Assembly: GCF_000003605.2 (NCBI RefSeq)
Contig: NW_003153752.1
Span: 34,573-59,532 of the forward strand
Direction: 5' to 3'
Origin: Saccoglossus kowalevskii
Lineage: Eukaryota > Hemichordata > Enteropneusta > Harrimaniidae
Length of the DNA: 24,960 nucleotides
A program made the translations under genes and the position numbers. Shown here one piece after another: positions 9,749 through 20,361 of the stretch. The notes under the pieces are model-generated. The model made no database searches, had not been told where the DNA came from, and was given only the letters and a program-made list of their open reading frames with translations. Numbering within the stretch: the stretch's first letter is position 1; each line of letters starts with the position of its first letter.

Positions 9749-9752
9749 CATA

Positions 9753-10432
9753 TAGACCGATCTGAAACGGCTATTGCTTAAAGGTGTGAATCGGGCCAGA
9801 TCTGAAACAGTGCGCGATATACCTTTGCGTGAAGCATGCTCAGCTGATCACTGTATCCTGTTTGCTGCACACCGCGCTCTCTTGTCCGTTTCAAAAGTTA
9901 AACGTTTTCCATTCCGTCGAAGCTAGTTTTTTGCTGATTCATTAATCGCTATTGAAACTGAGGGCACTGAAGGTAACTCAAGTTTTGTATGGCTAATATA
10001 TCGCTGAAATTGCTGGCAAGGTTTAGAGTAAATGTTTTTATAATGCCGCGAAAACGAAACGTTTTTCAAAAATAGTCTATTTTCATTGTTAGAAATGGAG
10101 TCCCTTCTCTACGTTTTGTCCCGGTTTAAATACATCGTTCTGTAATCGGTAGTATCTATCGATTTGGTATAGTTGTGTGTTTTTTTGTCCATACTACAAT
10201 CGGTTCAATTCAGTGTTTTAATATCATAGAATTGAAGTTTTTGCGCTTTGTTCACGATTGTGTGTTGTTTGAGGACGTCATCTTAATCCCGAGTATTAGG
10301 GATTTCAGTCACATGACCTTCGGGATCGGACAGTGTGTGGCAGTCACTATGCCTCAAGTTTAATAATAAATGGTTCAAAAATTATATGAGAAAAATGAAG
10401 GCAAAACTTGTTGCTGCCACTCAGGTGGGTGA
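9753..10432. other. Region upstream of TTC38, possible divergent promoter
   Basis: Moderately CpG-rich to about 9960, then AT-rich. A good plus-strand splice donor (CTGAAG|GTAACT, exon end 9972) could mark a divergent noncoding or 5' UTR exon, but no partner acceptor could be assigned. GATCTGAAAC occurs twice, about 40 bp apart, near 9758 and 9799. Confidence 0.3.
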
Positions 10433-11318
10433 GTCAATGATAGAAAGTGGACAGAACTGCTTACATCAGAATGGAACAAGCAAATTCTAAAAAACACTAC
10501 AAAAGATACCAGCGGACTCCCTCCAGTGTCACAGACACTTGGGTTGTGTGAACTTTCTGGTGGCGCTACTACTGGTGCGTTTTCTTCATTTGAAGATGCC
10601 ATTGCTGAAATTGCTGAAACCATCTCACATAAAACAACAAACACGAAAATGAAAGTTTCTGGACTGGTCATCTCAATCAAAAGCACAATGTCAAGCTAAA
10701 GGCCAACATCGGGGACTTTCAACAACGAACTGCGAATACTACCAATAGTAACTGAATATTGGAATAGAATATCTGATACAAATACATTACAGCTTACGAA
10801 GATGCTAAACTTTTTTGCAAAATACATGTGCTCCCAAATTTTAATTATGAATCGGACATAGTTCACAAGCTTTTTGGGAACATCGCATTGGAAAATTAAC
10901 AAGCAAAGGCCATTGCCATAGTCCGCCAATTAAATTTTCACAAAATTATGCTCAAGTTGAAAGGGAACATAGAACTATTTCAACAATCTCACAAAGGTGT
11001 ACAGTACACCAATGCAGAGTTGGAAGAACACTTGAAAGAAAAATAAAAATAAATCAAGGAGTTATTAGCACTCCCCAGGATAATGCTCCAAACTCTGCAG
11101 TACGTCCACCTCGTACGAGAGAAGTTGAGTTTCGTTTGCAGAAGCAGAAACTGGATGCAAAACTTCATGAGCTGCGAAGAAAGCGTCGAATCAAACGACA
11201 GAAAGAACTGTTACGATTATATACAAATTACCCACAGTTACTAGTCAACAAAAGATGTATCATAGAGGGTACAAGTGATCTGGAAAGCTTTTCTGCCACT
11301 GTCATTGAACTTGTTTAA
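10433..11318 (+). pseudogene. Decayed plus-strand coding-like stretch, unknown protein
   Basis: Three stretches read like protein but lie in different frames separated by stops. At 10433-10699 there are 88 open codons, including KWTELLTSEWNKQILKNTT and AFSSFEDAIAEIAETIS. At about 10790-11045 the reading includes HVLPNFNYESDIVHKLFGN, a stop, then KLKGNIELFQQSHKGV. At about 11052-11318 an open frame without an early ATG contains RPPRTREVEFRLQKQKLDAK followed by a strongly basic helix (LRRKRRIKRQKELLRLY). Codon composition is less AT-rich than the surroundings. An AATAAA follows at about 11332. It fits an inactivated transposon ORF or processed pseudogene. I do not recognise the family, and unseen introns could also explain the breaks. 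Confidence 0.4.
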
Positions 11319-12937
11319 CAAGTGAATACAGAATAAAGTATGAAGAGGAGAAGGATGAAACTACATAAAATTCTCCATTATTGTCAGATTTTAAGACACA
11401 GATTTTAAGGACCACTTTGAAGATGTGTAAATTGTAAAGTGATAAACCATGTGAACTGTCTCATATATATTATATACATTCATTTTGATATTTGGTATTC
11501 ATTAACAGCATGTACATTTAGCAGTGTATGAGATTATTATATTCTGATATTTTTTTACTAATAGTTTCATCCAAATTGTTCTGGAATAACCAAAAATATG
11601 GGTTGTAAAAGTATTCAAAATATAAATTTTGTTGCGTTGGTAAAATATTTTAGATTGTCGTATACATTCATTCAAATTATCGTATACATTCATTCAAATT
11701 ATCGTTTCCCAGTGCACAACTGCAGCAAGTTTCATCCAAATTATTTTGGTATAACTAAATATTTATGGGTTATGAAAGTTAATGTATTCAATATATTAAT
11801 TTTGTTGTTGTTTTGTTTGAATATTAATTTATTCAAACAATACAGTTTGTTGCATGATATTTGAGACTAGACAGAATACTGATAAATTATTTTGCAGTAC
11901 ATACATTTAGCAGATTGTTCTGCTTGTCAATGTGGTATTTTATTCTCAAATATTTATATTAATAAGTGGTTTGCATGGATACAGGCATTCCAGTTTAACA
12001 CAATGTTCAAATTGTACTCATGTAAAAAGTTACTTGATAAACTCACAAAAATGTTGTTTCAATTTATTAATATTAATATAATATGGTATACTAATATCGT
12101 GACTTCATTATGCAATTTAGTTAAGAAATAGCGAAGTTACACAAGATTTGTTTTTGTTCTACCATTAGTGTAAATAAGTGTCTGAAATTGATTGAGTCAT
12201 AAAAGTGCTGTAACTTGTCAACAAGATCTCCGACTTAGATCGTGTAAGGTGCACTGTACTGCTCTTGTGGTGAGCTATAGTGTTCATACATAATTTCCCC
12301 TTACAAAAGTATGCGTCAAGGCACATTTCCTTATCGTCACTTTGTGGAGAATTACACTCTGTGTCCCAAATATTTGTTGTTTTGTGAGATACAACTATTT
12401 AGTAGTTGGTCTGATGTTTTGTATTGTTAAAATTTTGATCATTTGTCTTGTTGATTTCGTTTGAATATGCCGCATAAATTGAATAATTATTGGTGACCGA
12501 AAGGATATTATAGGAAATTTGAGAGAAAGGCAAGTCAAAAATTTAGGATGCCGACCAGGCTCTGCTTCAGCACGTTTTAAAGTCAACCACAGGGCAGTTG
12601 CTTGTGTGCTGTATCTGATATGATGCTATAGAATACATTATCATTATTTAATTTTATTATGTGTTTTATTTATGTGTTTTTTCTTTATAGCCAACTAGGC
12701 ACTTTTTTTCTTTTCATGAGACATGTTCCCGATTGCTGTCCATAAATATTCCTTATTGCTTTATTTTTGATATTTCAATAAATGTATTAATTAACAAAAT
12801 TCAAAAGGTTGATTTTTTCAAACATTGGCTGGGTTGTACTAAATTTTCAAATAAGATGTCTTTATCAAACGATTGGCTGTTGATAGGGACTTACATATGT
12901 CTTCTGATATTGGGATGTTCATTTCTTGGAAAAGTGA
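11319..12937. other. AT-rich region with local tandem repeats
   Basis: Contains an imperfect direct repeat of about 80 bp with period near 165 bp (11563-11640 and 11728-11808, sharing AGTTTCATCCAAATT and ATATGGGTT-like blocks). An exact 22-bp tandem pair lies at 11659-11702. From 11900 to 12937 no feature is recognised. Confidence 0.5.
11659..11702. repeat. Two exact tandem copies of a 22-bp unit
   Basis: CGTATACATTCATTCAAATT plus AT is repeated twice head to tail. It lies within a longer degenerate tandem structure. Confidence 0.9.
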
Positions 12938-13268
12938 TATATAGAGATGGCATACAGTTCCCGACATATTACAATTTGAAATTACGCCTACTCAATTAAA
13001 ACTACCAATCACTCATCCTTCACTTCCCTGGTGAACAATTGTACCATAACTCAACTGATCAGAAGTTCAATTAACAAAATCATTACCAATGTTTGCTACA
13101 TTTCCCTAAGACTTTGTTTACTGCCAGTACTGTTCCCTTGACATTACACATCCCAAAATTGCCAAAGGTAGTTCGATCGGTTTTAGAATTACAGTCAAAA
13201 TCAATTTACAGGATTAAAAATTAATAAGAAAATATAGGAATGATCAGAATGAAAACAAATGGCTTGTA

Positions 13269-13970
13269 GTAATAGTAATAATAATAATAATAATGTATTT
13301 ACTTGTATTGCGCTATTTACAGTAATAACTGATCAACAGCGCATGACATAAAACTACAAACTATACCAAAGAAAGAATCATTACAAATTATATGCTTTCT
13401 TGAACAAATAAGTTTTCAAATGTACCTTAAAATCAATAATATTGTTCCATTTTTTTTACACGTTTAGGTAGAGCATTCCACAAACGTGGTCCTATCACCA
13501 CATGTTACTAAACGTGATAACGGTACAGTAAGTAAGTTTGAAGATGACCTGAGTGTGTACAAAATGTCACATGTGTATGGAACATTTCGATAATACATTT
13601 TGGGGACTTGCCGTTGAGGGCTTTGTATACTAACAGCATTAATTTATATACAATACGATTCTTTACTGGAAGCCAGTGAAGAAACATGAAAGAAGGTGTA
13701 ATATGGTCATATTTTCTTTTCTTCAAAACAATCCTAGCTGCTGCATTCTGTGCCCTTTAGATGATTGGATATTCGTTATACAATACAATAAACTATTGCA
13801 GTTATCAAGCCTTGATCCCACAAGAGTATGAACAATAATATCGGTAGTTTTGTTGAAAGATATTTTCTGATCTGGGAATTTCTATACATGTTACCTGACT
13901 AACCTGGCATGCCATATTCAAATGTATTACATCACACCCAGAATACGTACATCATTCCTGCCAGAAATTA
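13269..13970 (-). mobile_element. 5'-truncated CR1/L2-like LINE fragment
   Basis: On the minus strand the C-terminal part of a non-LTR retrotransposon reverse transcriptase is readable through frameshifts. Successive pieces are RNSQIRKYLS, then VHTLVGSRLDNCNSLLY, then QNAAARIVLKKRKYDHITPS, HWLPVKNRIVYKLMLLVYKA, GPRLWNALP, and then a degraded tail. These are hallmark motifs of CR1/L2/Jockey-type elements. The 3' end terminates in an (ATT)n tail (13269-13294 on plus) after GCGCAATACAAGTAAATAC, a typical CR1/L2 ending. It is a dead copy: several stops and frame changes, no endonuclease domain. Copy B of the duplication lacks it, so it inserted after the duplication. Confidence 0.85.
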
Positions 13971-15004
13971 TTATCACTGCTAACATATCACCTTAAACTA
14001 ATCAGCTGTGTTTATGACTTTACACAACTTTGAAAGATATAAGGCCTGTGTATCATATCATCAAAGCTGAATAATATTCTCACCTTGTTGTTCACATCAT
14101 TTTGCCCATTACAGGTTCATCACCGTCTGTTTTTTGATTTATTTTGGAAAATAAATCGGACCTACTGAGCGATATAATGTCCAAAGGTGTTCAGATAACA
14201 ATACCCAACATTACCATTAATGAAACTTTCGATATAAATCTTAGAATATTTAATTTATTTAGAAACAGTTGCGATATATAAACTTCATTTGGCGTGTATG
14301 ATGTAAAAGCCTGAACTAAAAAACAATAATCATGTTTCATTTTAATGTACAATGTACAATAAACAAATGTTCCGTAATCTGTTTATTTTATTGGCACACT
14401 CCACCTGACTCTGAATTAAGTGCTACGTCCTTCGATTAAATTCATGTTCTAGCAAATTACTAATGGTGATTTGCATAATACTATTTCATTTCTTATCATA
14501 GTGCAAATGTGAAAGTAGATCTATTGTTATTGCGCCCTCTAAGGTGGAAGAATTAACCATTTTTCTATGTACAAACTCTAAATGAAGTTGTTTTGTTATA
14601 ATTGTGACTCTCTACATAGGAAGAGTACCTAATTTTCATTAAAATGTAAATCAATTTTTTTTCTGCGCTGTAATATGAAATTGTTTAATACACATGAGAA
14701 TAAATAATAGGATGTTCGTCACGAATAATCTAGTCACGTTAAAAATGAATTACGTAGTATCTTATGTCATTTGTGTCTGAGTCTGCCCATCATAGTCAAG
14801 CACTGATTGTATATACGATGTATGAGCTTTTTCTGTTAGTCTGAACATTCACGTTGTTCATGAAACCGTTATTTCCAAAGTTGCAACATCGCTAGATTAT
14901 ATGCCGCAAAGTGCATGTTATGCCACTCTTTGTTTCCTTTGAGAAAAAAGGCAATATGCAAGCAATTACACGTTAAAGGTAGGATAACGCCGTCTTGAAT
15001 TAGT

Positions 15005-15905
15005 TTTCGCGTATCTGTTGACCGACTTATTTAGTTGATTACTAGCGAATTGCTGTGTTATATCTGTCATCGTTTAGGCAGGCGAGGTCCTGGACGGAAC
15101 TTGGCTCAGTGATTTGGAACTAATTACGAGATAACCGTCGCTATTCGGACTACTATTTCTGACAGTTGGTATCCGTAGTTATTAATGTAGTGAACGATTA
15201 ATCAAAAGATATAACGTATTCAGTACTTAGTGTGATTGGCTTTATGATTGAAGGTTACGCCCTAGAGTCTTTTTACTGTTTTGTAATTGGTTAGAGTTTT
15301 GAAAATGAATAAAGAGAGTTTTGAGTTGATCTTGGCGAGTACTCCACGATAGACGCAGTCTAAGTCGAGTCCTGGAGAGTCTTGGGCGAGTCTTGAGTCA
15401 GCCTTGCGATAGTCTTGGGGATTTTTTCCCTGGGCGCTGTGTCTTATAGAGTGCTCGACTGATCGACTAAGACTTAAGTTGAAACGTATTTTGTTGTGTG
15501 TGTCTTATTTGACTGTAAAGCTTAAGTGACTTTCCCGATCCCGCACCTCAAGGGGACGAGATATAGAGACGAGACGAGTTTCCCCCCTGACAAGTGTGGA
15601 GAACCCTAGAGGAGAAGATTTCTCCCAACTGTTCTACTGCCAACTGGTGTAAGCAATTTTAATTCGAGTTGACGAGGGTTTGGTGAGCTTCACAGCGAAA
15701 CTAAAGACACTACGACATTCATATAGAGCTACAATGACTTGTTTTGCTGAGGTTAAAGATTTAATGAGATTTACAGTGACTTGACAATTCGTGTAACATT
15801 GTAGACGTTTGAAGACAATAATTTATATCCTCGTACTGACTCATATTGTTTCGTTTAAATAGTCACCGAAGTTTTAAGTTTCAACATACGTTTACATGTC
15901 ATGTC
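15005..15905. other. Private core of copy A, possible LTR-like insertion
   Basis: No counterpart in copy B. The stretch 15300-15640 is unusually GC-rich for the window. It contains an AATAAA (about 15308), several degenerate GAGTCTTGG units (15360-15420) and a block around CCCGATCCCGCACC. This looks like a retroelement LTR, possibly solo. No clear TG...CA ends, primer-binding site or target duplication were found, so the call is tentative. Confidence 0.35.
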
Positions 15906-16270
15906 TTCGTTCTTTTCTATATCAAACTTTTGTTGGTTTATTGTCCGCGGCTTAAAAAGAACTTTATAGACACTAAAATAAAGAAATCAGGGAAATATTC
16001 TCAGTAGGGGTTTGGGTTAATGGGACTGCACAATCTACATCAAACGAAACAGTGATTTATTCATTATGAGCAATTCCTTTACTGCTTTTCAGATGAAATG
16101 CATAGATGTTGGGGAACTATAACCACAGTAGGCATTCATTGATACACTAAGTACAGATTGTTTTTTTTTATTTCCTTTGTATTGTGACGTGTCGGGCACA
16201 TCAAAATATCATACAAATACAGCACATCAATCTCCCCTATTTATCACTGTCAGCGATCCCATGCTAACTA

Positions 16271-16330
16271 AGTAGCTACTGGAGCCAAAGTAAAAACAGT
16301 TAGTGGTGTTAGGACCAGTAGCAACTACTT
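16271..16330. repeat. Hairpin-forming inverted repeat in copy A
   Basis: AGTAGCTACTGG on the left pairs with CCAGTAGCAACTACT on the right around a loop of about 32 nt. Copy B keeps a weaker version at about 23767-23820, with ACCAGTAGCTACT on its right arm. Purpose unknown; it may be the remnant of a palindromic mobile element. Confidence 0.5.
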
Positions 16331-17246
16331 TTTAATTAACCCATGTTTGTAAATAGCAAATATGTTCAGCTGTTTACAAAACACGAAAATGGTTTATCAG
16401 TGATTAGCCTGGCATAACGGTTGCACGATTTTTATCACCGATTTGTCTATTCAAGCAATCATGATTAATTAAAGAAAATTAGTTGTTCTTATTAGACCCA
16501 GCACATTGGTCAACGAACATGTCATGTAATGAATAACTTTCAAATGATGACACGTTTGTCAAACTCTGAATATTATTCAACGAGAAATACTTGCCATGGA
16601 ATCCCTAAAAAATAAAGCATATTATTCTATACTAAGTTAATGGTCAGTGACTGTCATGTTGATATATAGACCAGATCTGCGTGTCATGCTCGCCAATAAA
16701 AAGTATTGATTCCATAGTGTTTAGGCGTATGTTTCCCCGGACACAGAACACTGATCATGCCATCATGCGTCACATCTATCGTGAAAACAACCAATCACCC
16801 AATGGTTGTCAACCACAATAACACCCATCAGTTGTGTGCACGTACGTCTCTTCATTACATGTGCTGATATAACATGTGGTTTTAATAGTATTCAGCATGA
16901 GTGGGAGTCATAGTGTTAAAAACATGATTGTCTCCTTATCGTGTATGAGGAGACACGCATGTCATTGAAAATGCGTTATCGCAAACGATTGTATATACAA
17001 CGGCGGCACGGTTATTGCGTATCTGAATGATAAACGACTCACTGAACTCAGTAACAATATTTGAGTAGGTTTTTAGTGACAGGTCCTTGTTAATGTTTAT
17101 AGAGGTGTTACAGTTTTGGGGGTAATTCGGGTAATTATTCTCAATGACTACACGTCGGTTACACTATACTTATACCCAGATTTATGATCTATGAATGCAT
17201 TAACAAACATACACGCACGCGAAGTACCGCTTTATGGAGGTGTTTT

Positions 17247-17352
17247 CATACTTCGTCGCCAGGTATTCCTGGGTCGTCCCCGCTAACGTCTTCTGGTGTC
17301 CAATGCAGGGCTGTGCGGGTGATGTTGTCCTCTCTTCTGATGATGTTATGTG
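17247..17352 (-). mobile_element. LINE reverse transcriptase C-terminal tail fragment
   Basis: The minus strand reads IIRREDNITRTALHWTPE, then after a frame change GRPRNTWRRSM. The pair HWTPEG..RGRP..TWRR is the classic end of many invertebrate LINE polyproteins. Only about 35 codons survive. It lies just beyond the right edge of copy A and is distinct from the LINE at 13269-13970. Confidence 0.75.
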
Positions 17353-18510
17353 CATGCACATTTGTTTCTCATGATACTCAAAACTATTTTTTTAAATTTA
17401 TAGTCAGACGCATTTAATTTATTTATTTAAGCCAAGTGACTGCGTCATATGCAGTGTCATCATTGCTTTATCCGCGGTAATATCTTTAGGTTTTCAATCC
17501 ACAACAAGCGATTTTTTACCCGGTGTTATTGTCTGACTAGGTGTTATGTTTGGAGGGCAATTAAATAATAACAGCGCCACACACGGCGAAATTCCAAATT
17601 AACATCATTTAAAAAAACTGGTTTGTATCTTCATGAGTGTGTGTTATGCCCTAACGTGCCAATTACTTTAGTTAGTAGTCAGTAATATCCACCAATTTCA
17701 GATCATTTTGAGATGAAACCGTTCATTGATCTTTTGTGTTCATTAGTCGTCGTCTTGGCCTTTTTGAATATGTCACTATTCCTTTCGTCAATTGTTACTT
17801 TTAGCGAAAAGCCAGCGCAGCTTGGACGAAATACCGCACATATACTTCTGGAACGATGATGTGTTATTTGTCAACCTTCTGCGGATTGTCTTCAACCAGT
17901 ATATCCTATAAGATGTGATGCAATACGTTATCAAGTTGGAAAATAAATTATAAAATTGAAAATCACGATTCAATAGAGATGATAATTAACTTGTTTTTAC
18001 CATAGTATTATGTAACAAATTGACAATTTTTAAGATGGTAATTTGTTTGGACTAAAATAGGACAAATGTGAAATATTTATTTTTCCGATTCGCAAAATTA
18101 TAAGCTTCCAATTAGGCATTTATTACCGCAACAATCAAATTACATATATATTAATCAATGCCTGGTGCATTATAGTATTACATACCTGTTTACGTAATGA
18201 ATGTCAGCGAAGTGCGCCAATTGCCCAGTGTGATGTGAAGCACAAAGAACCCCGCCAGTTATGCGTTACCGACCCCAAACATACCATGGTAGCCTACAGA
18301 TAAAGAAATAGGCATTATAGGTAATTCAACGTTAAAATAATACCACGAAGGATCCAGCACATAAGCGCAGACTTGCAAACTATTGTGTATGAAAGTATAG
18401 GTAATCTAGAATACCTGACGGATAAAGTGAGTAAAGATACATCTAACCAAGGCAACTGTCGTTATCTCAGATTTCAGTCACAAGGAAAGACACCATATGT
18501 CAATGCCTGG

Positions 18511-18563
18511 GCTATGGTTTAGTGGTTAGCGTGTTCACTTCGCATCAGTGAGGTTCTGGTTGG
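18511..18563 (+). repeat. Decayed tRNA-derived SINE head or tRNA pseudogene
   Basis: An A-box-like TGGTTTAGTGG (18515-18525) is followed by a perfect 5-bp anticodon-type stem (TCACT/AGTGA) around the 7-nt loop TCGCATC. A weak B-box-like GGTTCTGGTTG follows at 18552. The loop lacks U33 and the T-arm and acceptor pairing are lost, so this is not a working tRNA. Confidence 0.5.
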
Positions 18564-20337
18564 ATTTAAAGAGCACAACAGTATACATTTGAGTACAGTT
18601 TGTCTTGTTATTGAAGCACACAATGATGAATTAAGATTTTTGTGAAGCTGGTGTGCATGCGAGAACTTGAAATTATCAACTACGACAAAAGAGATAGCAG
18701 TGATCTTTATGCCTAAAAACTGAAAAAAACTAACTATATTTCTTATTATCAGTCCGATTGCATAAATTGCCAAATCCAACGATAATTAGTTGGCAATTGT
18801 TATGCAGTCAAATTTACTTGTACTGTCAATTATGTCTATTTTTACTCAAAGACACATCGAATTAGCTCGGCCATATCACATATTCAGCCGAACAAAGTAC
18901 TAACATGACGCATTTGTCTCTTATCTCTACAAATGAATGACGTGGTATTCACTGAGGTCAATACATCGACAGGATTGAAATGCGTTTGACAGTGGCACTC
19001 TCAAGGATTTATTAGATTATAGCTGGGCCGAATTATCTGGTAAAATACATAACCTTACTGTTCATCATCTGTATGACGACTGAAATACAATCCCAACAAT
19101 TAATAACAATACAAGTTGCAAACTGTACATGCCCATGAATTGAATGACTCAGCTAATCATTAAAATGTCGGTAGACCACTTAATGGTGTTTGATTAATCA
19201 TCATCTGGAGTGCTGGATACTTAAATAACCACACGTGCCCGTGGTAGCCCATTTAAAATTCACTGGTCGAATGTTTTTTTATGTCGGCGTGAAACATATG
19301 AACTAAAACTATTGTTTACCTATAAATCATTTCTGAAAGAACTAGTCCTGGAATCACGACTACCAATTTAAACAAAGAAAAAGAAACACGCTCTGTTTTT
19401 GTCAGGTTAATCTGACAACAACAACAATAACAACATTATTGACTAACAACTACGACAACTAAACAACTACATTCTGGTTTACTGGGTATCTTTCTATTTA
19501 CGCATCGACTATAAGAACGCAATGGCTCTAAAACTACTGATAATGCTTGTCGGAAAGGCCTAACTAATAACTTCTATCTAAATATAATATATGTTCCCTT
19601 ATCTCGTATAATAATAGTATGATGGAATAGTGGGTATATTGTATTATCATGGCATTACGAGAATGGGACTGTTTTTACCATGTGATATATACAGTATGGA
19701 TGTCCTTTCTCCTTTGTGTCTTAGTATGCATGGTAAATATACTTTAATTTCACGAACGTTTCTGTGTTATACCTCAACCAGAAATGCATATCAACACTAT
19801 GTCAGTCGTTTATCGCTTTACATACTTCTAATTTAGTAGGTTGCCTGGCAATCACCGAACGTCGAGATAAACCTTGTGATTTCCGTATAATAATCTGTGA
19901 AGTGCTCAATAACTTAGATTAGAAAACTTTATCATATCGCTTTATTTAACATCCACATGGTCATTATTGACAGTAAATCACGAGTGTGTTTTTGCATGAC
20001 CGATGCGGGAAACCCCCTTGTATACGCATTTTCAATCTCCCAACTTAAAGTATGGGTTTTAGCTACGAGTCGCGCGCTTGCAATATTTAAAGTATCGCGT
20101 ATTTGTGTGAAATGTTTTCATTCATGCAATTGCAAGCGTTGTTAACTTAATATTTGGAAATGACTATCTGTAGAGAGAAAATATATTTTGAGCGGGTGTG
20201 TACCTATTTTCTCGAAACAAGTACCCTCTTCCCTGTTTTGAAATAGACTGACCTATACACATGTGATTTCCGGTTTCTCTCACATCGAGCACAGACTTAA
20301 AACAGACCTAACTAGCAATTTCAAGTATATCAGTCAG

Positions 20338-20361
20338 TATGACGCATTTCACATTGCGAGG
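20338..20361 (+). other. Candidate first coding exon with strong donor
   Basis: ATG ACG CAT TTC ACA TTG CGA G runs into a consensus donor GTAAGT. It could be the short first exon of a plus-strand gene (MTHFTLR...) continuing to the right. No second exon was found inside copy B, so this may be chance. Confidence 0.15.

Larger units (their letters stand above)
9571..9752 (-). repeat. Distal copy of the TTC38 promoter/first-exon duplication
   Basis: Contains the functional first exon at 9675-9695 with its donor GTAATT. Direct, same-orientation partner of 9016-9195, offset 556 bp. The reading frame is intact here and broken in the partner, so this copy is the one under selection. Confidence 0.85.
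12938..17130 (+). repeat. Segmental duplication, copy A
   Basis: Direct partner of 20985-24960. Collinear blocks, roughly 75-80% alike by eye: 12938-13268 with 20985-21375; 13975-15000 with about 21435-22530; 15915-17130 with about 23490 to the window end. Shared landmarks include GGTAGTTCGA, CAGATAACAATACC, TTCCGTAATCTGTTTATTTT, GCGCCCTCTAAGGTGGAAG, GAATAATCTAGTCACGT, GTATATACGATGTATGA and CAACGGCGGCAC. No preserved gene is seen in either copy. Copy A is interrupted by a LINE fragment (13269-13970) and has a private core (15005-15905). Confidence 0.9.

Noticed and set aside
12733-12999. 88-codon plus-strand ORF with hydrophobic stretch
   Set aside because: AT-rich codons alone give such hydrophobic runs; its end enters copy A of the duplication and the frame is not kept in copy B.
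18511-18563. Functional tRNA with anticodon GCA
   Set aside because: Loop lacks the invariant U33, the B box is degraded and no acceptor stem forms; treated as a SINE or pseudogene remnant.
20338-20361. Confident gene start from the ATG plus GTAAGT donor
   Set aside because: Listed only at low confidence because no downstream exon could be joined and such motifs occur by chance.
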